A model generated the notes under the pieces. The model was not told where the DNA came from and ran no database searches. It saw nothing but the letters and a program-made list of their open reading frames with translations. The position numbers and the translations under genes are program-made. From positions 310,001 through 374,000 of the forward strand of contig NZ_CP124836.1 in NCBI RefSeq assembly GCF_029964055.1: a stretch of 64,000 bases of DNA, written 5' to 3'. The DNA is from Arthrobacter sp. EM1 (GTDB lineage: Bacteria; Actinomycetota; Actinomycetes; Actinomycetales; Micrococcaceae). Shown in pieces: positions 57,294-64,000 of the stretch (positions are counted from its first letter, which is position 1; each line of letters opens with the position of its first letter).

Positions 57294-58795
57294 CCACTGC
57301 ACCCCTTAGGGGCAGTGCAGTTGGAGCGGGGGAAGTGCCCGAGCCCGGGCTCAGCGGCCCCCTGGCCGGGGTGGACGCCGGTGAGGCCGGTGAGGCCGCG
57401 GACCGTCCAGCAGTCAGGACCGATGCGGCGGAAGCCAGGCCGCATCGGCACTTGGCCCACACCTGGCAGGAAGCCCGGGAGCTCGCCTTCACCTGTGCAA
57501 CCCCCGTCCCCGCCGCTCCCGTGGCCCTCCGTGCCGCTCTGGGGCGGACCCTGGCCGCTGATGTGGAAGCGCTCGTGGACATGCCGCATTACGCGTCCTC
57601 AGCCATGGATGGCTGGTCCGTCAATGGAAGCGGACCGTGGATCCTTGCCGAACCAGGCCAGCGGCTGGCTCCGCACCAAGCAAGCCCGATTGTTACCGGC
57701 GGGCTGATCCCGGCCGGGGCGAAGGCTGTGCTGCGCAGCGAAAGCGGCACCATTGTTGCCGACGAGGATGGGCTTCCGGTCCTAAAGCTCGGTGGAGCTG
57801 CGAAGCCCGGCGAGCCGCGAAACGGCGAGCACATCCGGAAAGCAGGGGAGGAAGCCGCCGCTGGCGCGCTGCTGATTAAGGGCGGTACCCTGCTCAACCC
57901 TGCGCACCTGGCCCTTGCCGCCCTGGCTGGCCACGACAGCCTCCCGGTGCAGGGCCAAGCCGTGGTCCGGCTGGTATTTACCGGATCCGAGGTGCTGGCA
58001 GCCGGGATTCCGGAGCCGGGGAAAGTGCGCGACACCTTCGGTCCCCAGCTGGCAGGCGTGGTGGAAATGCTCGGGGGGATCTGTACCGGCGAAACGAAGA
58101 TTGGCGACAGCTACACCGAATGGCTCAGCGCACTCGAAGACACCGACCCACCGGAGGACAGCCCGGGGGCTGCTGCCGGGCTGCACCACGAGTCCTCAGG
58201 CGCTGAGCTGCTGCCCGCCGACGTCGTCATCACCACGGGCGGCACCGGCATGTCAGCGACCGACCACCTGCGCCGTTCGGTGGCCGAGCTGGGCGGCCGC
58301 CTGCTGATCGACGGGATCGCCATGCGACCCGGACATCCGGCCGTGCTGGCCGAGCTGCCGGATGGCAGGTTCATCATCGGGCTGCCGGGCAACCCGCTGG
58401 CGGCCATGATGGCACTATCAACCATCGGCGCTCCGCTCCTGGCAGCGCTGGGGCACCGGCCGGTTCCGCCCGTCACGGCAGTGCCCTGCGGCGCCACCCT
58501 CGAAGCGGACCCCGGCCGGACCCGGCTGATGCCGTTCCGGCTGCTCTACGGCATGGCATCACCGGCGCAGCACACCGGCCCGGGAATGATGCGCGGACTG
58601 GCCGCCGCCGACGGCGTGCTGGTGGTCCCGCCGCACGGCGCACAGCTGGGGGAAACCGTTCCTGCCTTCGCGCTGCCCTGGGGTGCACCCCTGCCGGACC
58701 CCGCCGCGGCGAAGGACAAGCCTGCGCCCAGGCGGCCTGCCAGGAAGCCGGTGGGCACCGGCGGGCCCGTGGACTGGAGTGAACTGCTGGGTTGA
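57290..58795 (+). CDS. moeA: Molybdopterin molybdotransferase MoeA
   Basis: A 501-residue protein. MoeA motifs are DMPHYASSAMDGWSV, VTGGLIPAGAKAVLRSE, the MPT-binding GTGMSATDHLRRSVAELGG with preceding DVVITTGG, and the C-terminal domain starting near residue 400. It inserts molybdate into molybdopterin-AMP. The N-terminal 40 residues and C-terminal 30 residues are variable extensions. It overlaps DUF6457 by 4 bp. Confidence 0.93.
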   Translation: MTTAPLRGSAVGAGEVPEPGLSGPLAGVDAGEAGEAADRPAVRTDAAEARPHRHLAHTWQEARELAFTCATPVPAAPVALRAALGRTLAADVEALVDMPHYASSAMDGWSVNGSGPWILAEPGQRLAPHQASPIVTGGLIPAGAKAVLRSESGTIVADEDGLPVLKLGGAAKPGEPRNGEHIRKAGEEAAAGALLIKGGTLLNPAHLALAALAGHDSLPVQGQAVVRLVFTGSEVLAAGIPEPGKVRDTFGPQLAGVVEMLGGICTGETKIGDSYTEWLSALEDTDPPEDSPGAAAGLHHESSGAELLPADVVITTGGTGMSATDHLRRSVAELGGRLLIDGIAMRPGHPAVLAELPDGRFIIGLPGNPLAAMMALSTIGAPLLAALGHRPVPPVTAVPCGATLEADPGRTRLMPFRLLYGMASPAQHTGPGMMRGLAAADGVLVVPPHGAQLGETVPAFALPWGAPLPDPAAAKDKPAPRRPARKPVGTGGPVDWSELLG

Positions 58796-58871
58796 CGCCC
58801 GGTGTTGAAGACGCGCTGGCCTCCCGGCCCGGCGCTTGCCATGATGGAACTATGTTGGTTAGGAAGACCTG

Positions 58872-59762
58872 ATGGGCCGCGTTACGCAACGCCGCAAGGT
58901 GCACAAATATGTCCTGGACGGATCCCCCCAGGCCCTCGAATTTCCGGTCCGTCACCGTGAAGACGTGCTCGCCGTCGAAGAGCCGCTGGAGATCCGGATC
59001 GACAGCCTGTCCTTTTCCGTCACCATGCGGACGCCGGGCAACGACTTTGACCTCGTGGCGGGTTTCCTCGTCTCCGAAGGGGTCATCTGGAACCATGAGC
59101 AGCTGGTTTCGCTGCGGTTTTGTGCCGGGGAGGATGAAAACGGCGTCCAGACCTTCAACGTTGTGGAGGCCCAGCTGAGACCCGACGTCGTCCGCCCGGC
59201 CACCGGACGGAACGTCTACACCTCCAGTTCCTGCGGCATTTGCGGCACGGACTCCATTGAGGCCGTGCACAAGTCCTCACATTTCAGCCCCGCCGAGGAC
59301 CCCCTGGTGGTTCCCGTCGCTACTCTTGCGGGACTTCCGGATCAGTTGCGGGAAGCCCAAGCCGTCTTCGACGTCACCGGCGGGGTGCACGCCGCCGGAC
59401 TGTTCCGGACCGCCGAGGACGGCTCGGCAGAGCTCCTGTGCCTGCGTGAGGACGTGGGACGCCACAACGCCGTGGACAAGGTGGTCGGCTGGGCCCTCCG
59501 GGAGGGACTGCTGCCGCTGCGGGGGACCGTGCTGCAGGTTTCCGGGCGGGCATCGTTCGAACTGGTGCAAAAAGCCGCCCTCGCCGGTATCCCCGTCCTC
59601 GCAGCAGTCAGCGCGCCGTCGAGCCTGGCCGTCGAACTGGCCGAGAACAGCGGCATAACGCTTGTCGGATTCAGCCGCCGCACCTCGCTCAACGTCTACT
59701 CGGGCGCCCACCGGGTGGGTATGCCCGCCCGCGAGGACGGACACGCACACACGGGAGGCTAA
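58872..59762 (+). CDS. fdhD: Formate dehydrogenase accessory sulfurtransferase FdhD
   Basis: A 296-residue FdhD. The catalytic Cys pair is C121 and C124 in SSSCGICGTDSIEAV, the same numbering as in E. coli. It also shows DLVAGFLVSEGVI and LREDVGRHNAVDKVVGWAL. FdhD transfers sulfur from IscS to the Mo cofactor of formate dehydrogenase. No formate dehydrogenase gene is in this window. It begins 76 bp after moeA, with an AGGAAGAC before the ATG. Confidence 0.96.
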   Translation: MGRVTQRRKVHKYVLDGSPQALEFPVRHREDVLAVEEPLEIRIDSLSFSVTMRTPGNDFDLVAGFLVSEGVIWNHEQLVSLRFCAGEDENGVQTFNVVEAQLRPDVVRPATGRNVYTSSSCGICGTDSIEAVHKSSHFSPAEDPLVVPVATLAGLPDQLREAQAVFDVTGGVHAAGLFRTAEDGSAELLCLREDVGRHNAVDKVVGWALREGLLPLRGTVLQVSGRASFELVQKAALAGIPVLAAVSAPSSLAVELAENSGITLVGFSRRTSLNVYSGAHRVGMPAREDGHAHTGG

Positions 59763-59865
59763 TCTGCGCCGGCGGCCGCTTGGTTTGAGGCTCACGGCGG
59801 CGTAGATTTTATCCATCGAATGGACGCATTTTGGCGTCCTCCATGCCAGCTCAAAGAGGAACACA

Positions 59866-62800
59866 TTGCACGACGACCGCCGCCTCACGGAAGTCCGTCT
59901 GGACCGATTTGTCCGCGAACGGATAGCACCGGCGGTCCATCCGCGCAGCGTGCCGCTTAACCTCAGCAGCTGGGACGTCCCGGGCGAACCCGTCCCGGCC
60001 CTGGAGGCGCTCCGGCAGCGGTTCACGCCGCAGGAGCCCGGAGCGGCCTGGGGCAAGCCCTGGAGCACCAAGTGGCTGCGGCTGCAGGGGGACGTTCCCG
60101 ATGCCTGGGGCACGGCAGGTGACACCTCGGTGGAAGTACTTGTGGATCTGGGCTTCAACGGCGATCTTCCCGGCTTCCAGTGTGAGGGAATCGCCTGGCG
60201 GCCGGACGGAACCATCGTCAAGGCCATCTCCCCGCGGAACCAGTACATTCCGCTGAAGCTTTTGGGCAGTGGCATGGCCATCGACTTCTATGTCGAAGCG
60301 GCCGCGAACCCTGATCTCTCGCAGGGGTGGACGTTCGCGGCGACCCCTTACGGGGACAAGGCGACCTCGGGCAGCGAACCGCAGTACCGGCTCGGCAGGA
60401 TCGTCATCGCAGAACTCAACCAGACCGTCTGGGAGCTGCAGCAGGACATCTGGACCCTCAGGGGCCTGATGCACGAACTGCCGATGGAACTGCCCCGCCG
60501 GCACGAAATCCTGCGTGCGTTCGAACGGATGCTGGACGTGATGGATCCCGACGACGTGCCGGGCACAGCGGCGGCCGGGCGCGCGGCCGTGGCCGACGTC
60601 CTTGCCCGGCCTGCCTATGCCTCGGCCCACCGGCTTCTGGCGACCGGACACGCGCACATCGACTCCGCCTGGCTCTGGCCGGTCCGGGAAACCATCCGCA
60701 AATGCGCCCGCACCTTCGCCAACGTGGTGGCACTTATGGACGAGGATCCAGGGTTTGTGTTCTCCTGCTCGTCGGCCCAGCAACTCGCCTGGATCAAAGA
60801 GCTGTATCCGGAACTGTTTGGGCGGATCCGGGAAAAGGTGGCCGCGGGCCAGTTCGTTCCCGTCGGCGGCATGTGGGTGGAGTCGGACACCAACATGCCC
60901 GGCGGCGAGTCGATGGCCCGCCAGTTCCTGGAAGGCAAGAGCTTCTTCCTGGCCGAGTTCGGGGTCGACTGCCAGGAAGCCTGGCTGCCGGATACCTTCG
61001 GCTATTCAGCTGCCATGCCGCAGATCGTCAAAGCCGCGGGCAGCAAGTGGTTCCTGACCCAGAAAATCTCCTGGAACCAGGTCAACCGCATGCCGCACCA
61101 CACCTTCAACTGGGAAGGGATCGACGGCACCCGGCTCTTTACGCATTTCCCGCCGGTGGACAGCTACAACTCCGAACTCAGCGGCAGGGAACTTGCCCAC
61201 GCCGAGCGGAACTACCGGGACCACGGCCACGGAACCACTTCGCTGGTTCCCTTCGGCTACGGCGACGGCGGCGGCGGGCCGACCCGCGAGATGCTGGCAG
61301 CTGCCCGACGCACCGCGGACCTTGAAGGATCACCGAAGGTGGAACTCGGGTCGGCTGCCGGCTTCTTCGCCCGCGCCCAGGCCGAGTACGAGGCGCTCCC
61401 CGTCTGGGTCGGCGAGATGTACCTGGAACTGCACCGCGGCACGTACACCAGCCAGGCCAAAACGAAACTGGGCAACCGGCGCAGCGAACATCTCCTGCGG
61501 GAAGCTGAACTCTGGTGCGCCACGGCAGCAATCCGCGCGGGGTATACCTATCCGGCGGCAGAACTCAAGCGGCTCTGGCGGCTGGTGCTCCTGCAGCAGT
61601 TCCATGACATCCTCCCCGGCAGCTCCATCGCCTGGGTGCACCAGGACGCCGAACGGAACTACGCCGCCGTCGGCCGGCAACTCGAATCGATCATCGCCGA
61701 CGCGGCCGCGGCCGTGCTGGGAGCGGGGGACACTGACTTCCTGCTCAACGCCGCCCCGCACGGGCGGCACGGTGTCCCCGCGCTGGCTGCGGCAGAACCA
61801 GTCTTCGCCGGAGAGCCTGTCCTGGCCGGCGAAACCGCCGGCGGCTACATCCTGGATAACGGAATCATCCGCGCCGTCATCAACGCCGACGGCCTGCTCG
61901 AATCGCTGGTCGACCATACCAGCGGGCGGGAGGCGATTGCTCCCGGGCAGTTCGGAAACCTCCTTGAGCTGCACCGGGACACCCCCAACGAATGGGATGC
62001 CTGGGACATTGACGCGTTCTACCGCCGGAACGTCCTGCCGCTGACGGAAGCGTTGTCGGTGACACTGGAGAGGGGGGCACGGGACGCCGTCGTTGTGGTT
62101 GAGCGGCTGGCCGGTTCCTCCTCCGTCACGCAACGGATCTCGCTGGCGGCGGGCGCCGGTTCGTTGGCAATTTCGACGGCGGTTGACTGGCAGGAAAGCG
62201 AAAAGCTGCTCAAGCTCGGGTTCGCGCTTGATGTCCGCGCGGACCGGTCGGCGTCGGAAACCCAGTTCGGGCACGTCTTCCGCGCGACCCACCTCAACAC
62301 ATCCTGGGAAGCCGCGAAATTCGAGGTCTGCGCCCACCGCTGGATTCACGTCGGGGAGCCGGGCTACGGGGTGGCCATATCCAACTCGTCGACGTACGGC
62401 CATGACGTGACCCGCAGCATCCGGGAGTCCGACGGCGGGACGACCACCACAGTGCGGCTCTCGCTGCTGCGCGCGCCCAGGTTTCCGGACCCGACGGCGG
62501 ACAGGGGCCGGCACGAACTCAACGTCACCATCCGACCCGGCGCCGCCATTGCCGACGCCGTCGAAGAGGGCTACCGCACGAATCTGGCACCGCGGATTCT
62601 GCGGGGCGCGCACGGCGTGGAACCGCTTATAACTGTCTCTAACCGGGCCCTGGTTGTGGAAGCCCTGAAGCTTGCGGAGGATGGTTCCGGCGACGTGGTT
62701 GTGCGGGTCTATGAATCGCTGGGGGAGCGGTCCGCGGGACTCGTGACGGCCAGGTTCCCTGCCCGCGGCGTCCAGAGCGTTGACTTGCTGGAGCGTCAGG

Positions 62801-62889
62801 TGGTTGCCCCGGGTGTGAGCCTGGGGGCAAACACGGCGGACCTGGAGCTAAGGCCCTTCCAGCTCGTGACGTTGAGGTTTGCCCGCTGA
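59866..62889 (+). CDS. Alpha-mannosidase (GH38)
   Basis: A 1007-residue GH38 enzyme. Zinc ligands and catalytic site are visible: GHAHIDSAWLWP (His, Asp), WLPDTFGYSAAMPQI (nucleophile Asp), and LLQQFHDILPGSSIAW (His). The N-terminal domain and the C-terminal beta-sandwich (after about residue 650) are present, giving full length. It removes alpha-linked mannose, probably from imported glycans. TTG 59866 has AGAGGAA 6 bp upstream and is the likely start. It is a single-gene unit after fdhD. Confidence 0.95.
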   Translation: MHDDRRLTEVRLDRFVRERIAPAVHPRSVPLNLSSWDVPGEPVPALEALRQRFTPQEPGAAWGKPWSTKWLRLQGDVPDAWGTAGDTSVEVLVDLGFNGDLPGFQCEGIAWRPDGTIVKAISPRNQYIPLKLLGSGMAIDFYVEAAANPDLSQGWTFAATPYGDKATSGSEPQYRLGRIVIAELNQTVWELQQDIWTLRGLMHELPMELPRRHEILRAFERMLDVMDPDDVPGTAAAGRAAVADVLARPAYASAHRLLATGHAHIDSAWLWPVRETIRKCARTFANVVALMDEDPGFVFSCSSAQQLAWIKELYPELFGRIREKVAAGQFVPVGGMWVESDTNMPGGESMARQFLEGKSFFLAEFGVDCQEAWLPDTFGYSAAMPQIVKAAGSKWFLTQKISWNQVNRMPHHTFNWEGIDGTRLFTHFPPVDSYNSELSGRELAHAERNYRDHGHGTTSLVPFGYGDGGGGPTREMLAAARRTADLEGSPKVELGSAAGFFARAQAEYEALPVWVGEMYLELHRGTYTSQAKTKLGNRRSEHLLREAELWCATAAIRAGYTYPAAELKRLWRLVLLQQFHDILPGSSIAWVHQDAERNYAAVGRQLESIIADAAAAVLGAGDTDFLLNAAPHGRHGVPALAAAEPVFAGEPVLAGETAGGYILDNGIIRAVINADGLLESLVDHTSGREAIAPGQFGNLLELHRDTPNEWDAWDIDAFYRRNVLPLTEALSVTLERGARDAVVVVERLAGSSSVTQRISLAAGAGSLAISTAVDWQESEKLLKLGFALDVRADRSASETQFGHVFRATHLNTSWEAAKFEVCAHRWIHVGEPGYGVAISNSSTYGHDVTRSIRESDGGTTTTVRLSLLRAPRFPDPTADRGRHELNVTIRPGAAIADAVEEGYRTNLAPRILRGAHGVEPLITVSNRALVVEALKLAEDGSGDVVVRVYESLGERSAGLVTARFPARGVQSVDLLERQVVAPGVSLGANTADLELRPFQLVTLRFAR

Positions 62890-63232
62890 GCTCGGCCTGA
62901 GATTGGCTGTCCACCCGGATATGGGGCGTTAAGCAGGCTGAGTGGGAGCGGTCCACTCGGACCGCTACCACTCATCCCCCCAATGGTGCGCTGGCGGCCA
63001 CATCCACTCCGCACGGATTCTTGCCGTTCACGAAGTTGGGCCACTTTCACACATTCATGATTCTTTCACGATCTAATGATTTTGTGAATGCCTGGCGGGA
63101 GTTCTTAAGTAATGTTGCCTAAGCGTTACCAGATTTGGTCCGAAGCTACCCGGACTACCAGGAACCGCATGGCGATCGTAAACAGCAGGCGGCGGCATCG
63201 GAGCCGGCGCCTGCTGCCCGGCCCGCCGGCCC
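62890..63232. other. Gene-free stretch between the mannosidase and a membrane protein gene
   Basis: It holds a strong hairpin at 62940-62973 (listed separately) and a lower-GC stretch at about 63045-63125, in which CATTCA (63052-63057) and TGAATG (63085-63090) are inverted half-sites. No coding frame on either strand looks real. It is the 3' gap of two convergent genes. Confidence 0.7.
62940..62973 (+). terminator. Hairpin after the mannosidase
   Basis: GAGTGGGAGCGGTCC (62940-62954) pairs with GGACCGCTACCACTC (62959-62973) with one mismatch and a 4-base loop. No T-run follows. Confidence 0.6.
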
Positions 63233-63967
63233 TCACCCAGTCAAGCGGGGATGCACTGTCCTGGATTTCAGGGCCGCAATCTTCGAGAGCCAGATCAAGG
63301 CGAGCCCCAGTACGAGGCTCAAGATAGCGGTGTAGCTGAAGATGAACCGCAGGTACGCCAGCGACTCTGGAATCACCGGCGAGAGCAGGCTCAGGGTAAT
63401 AGCTACGGAACCAAGGGCCAGCAACGCAGCGCCGAGCCGCACGAGACCGGGCATGCTGCTGCGGACCGCCCGGACCATGGCAGGGAAGAGCGCCAGCGTG
63501 ATGTACGCCGGGTAGAGCCGTCCGGCGGCTCCGTAGATTTCCACAAGTGCCGCGTTGTAGGCGTCCTTGTCGTAGACCGCGATCAATCCGGCCGACGAAC
63601 CAACCGTATCCATCATCAGGAACACCACAACCACCGCCACCGACGCGGCTGCAGCAAACGCGATTCCGGGCAGGCCGGTCAGCAACCGGAGGGCGTCGTC
63701 CGCGCCGAATCCCCGGGCGATCCTGAGTCCAAGTGCGAAGACGGTGCCGAAGATGATAAAGCGCAGCAGCAGGTTGGCAACGTTTATGCCACCCAAAACC
63801 ATATCCACTGCAAGATACGGTGCATCGATGCTCAGGAGGATGGCGGCCGTCATAAAGGCGTAGACGAAGAACAGCGATCTGTTTTCCCCCCGGATCGCAC
63901 TCGGGATCCGGGCGATTGCGACGAGAGCGCAGACCGCCAGCGTGGTCCACTGCAGCATGGCGATCAT
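63233..63967 (-). CDS. Multi-pass integral membrane protein
   Basis: A 244-residue protein with about seven hydrophobic helices from residue 4 on. It carries the loop RIPSAIRGENRSLFFVYAFMTAAILLSIDAPYLAVDMVLGGINVANLLLRFI near the start, which resembles MAB_1171c/DUF6545-type membrane proteins seen beside XRE regulators and ImmA-like peptidases. ATG 63967 overlaps the upstream gene stop (ATGA) and has GGGAGAACC upstream. Function is unknown; assignment to the family is by pattern only. Confidence 0.7.
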   Translation of the reverse strand: MIAMLQWTTLAVCALVAIARIPSAIRGENRSLFFVYAFMTAAILLSIDAPYLAVDMVLGGINVANLLLRFIIFGTVFALGLRIARGFGADDALRLLTGLPGIAFAAAASVAVVVVFLMMDTVGSSAGLIAVYDKDAYNAALVEIYGAAGRLYPAYITLALFPAMVRAVRSSMPGLVRLGAALLALGSVAITLSLLSPVIPESLAYLRFIFSYTAILSLVLGLALIWLSKIAALKSRTVHPRLTG

Positions 63968-64000
63968 CCGAGGTTCTCCCATATCTTTTTCGTTTGTTCG
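63964..64000 (-). CDS. C-terminal end of a gene running off the right edge (partial)
   Basis: The minus-strand frame read from the window edge is open for 11 codons, ending EQTKKIWENLG before a TGA at 63966-63964 that overlaps the membrane protein ATG. It is probably the first gene of the same operon. Only this end is visible, so the product cannot be named. Confidence 0.4.
   Translation of the reverse strand, partial: EQTKKIWENLG

Overview
The window is high-GC DNA with densely packed genes. Its gene content points to a motile actinobacterium of the Micrococcaceae, most likely Arthrobacter or Pseudarthrobacter. Supporting signs are the monoderm-type flagellar cluster with FlbD and CsrA, the XPB/Ssl2 helicase pair beside cspB-like, DUF3027 and serC genes, the DUF3263 and VirR-like genes upstream of a groEL2-type chaperonin with a CIRCE operator, an IdeR/DtxR regulator, and c-di-AMP (ydaO-type) riboswitches in front of cell-wall hydrolases. 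I saw no tRNA, rRNA, CRISPR array, transposase, integrase or phage gene. The genus assignment is inference from gene content.

Region 1 (1-18160) is most of a flagellar cluster. It holds a C40 peptidase, fliK, flgD and flgE, ending at a strong terminator. A membrane diguanylate cyclase follows on the opposite strand. Then come flbD, motA, motB, fliM, fliN, fliO, fliP, fliQ, fliR, flhB, flhA, an FlhF-like gene without GTPase motifs, csrA, a convergent flgN-like gene, and a FliA/WhiG-type sigma factor. Together these supply the stator, C-ring, export gate, hook and regulation. Filament, rod, basal-body ring, FliI/FliH and chemotaxis genes are not in the window.

Region 2 (18300-28970) begins with Dps and an MFS exporter/TetR pair with a perfect operator palindrome. 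A tandem glycine riboswitch then precedes gcvP-gcvT-gcvH-glyA, followed by sdaA. This forms a glycine to serine to pyruvate route.

Region 3 (28970-43890) is mixed housekeeping: TspO, a FemABX transferase, a ThrE exporter, a siderophore-interacting protein, uracil-DNA glycosylase, DUF3263, a VirR-like LytR_C protein, a cold-shock protein, an orphan ABC binding protein, groEL, an RNase HI fusion, a WXG100 protein, a two-component system and an FHA protein.

Region 4 (43890-53020) carries the XPB-like helicase operon, a cspB-like gene, DUF3027, an MFS transporter, serC and ideR. Region 5 (53020-56260) has two c-di-AMP riboswitches, an M23 peptidase, a relic or leader ORF, an NlpC/P60-type protein and an HNH endonuclease. 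Region 6 (56320-64000) has molybdenum-cofactor genes (mobA-like, DUF6457, moeA, fdhD), a GH38 alpha-mannosidase, and a membrane protein whose partner gene runs off the right edge.

No clearly new multi-gene system was found. The most notable items are the motif-less FlhF-like protein, the second riboswitch driving a 50-codon ORF that looks like a nonsense-truncated copy of the neighbouring M23 gene's 5' end, and the diguanylate cyclase inside the flagellar cluster with paired direct repeats at its start.
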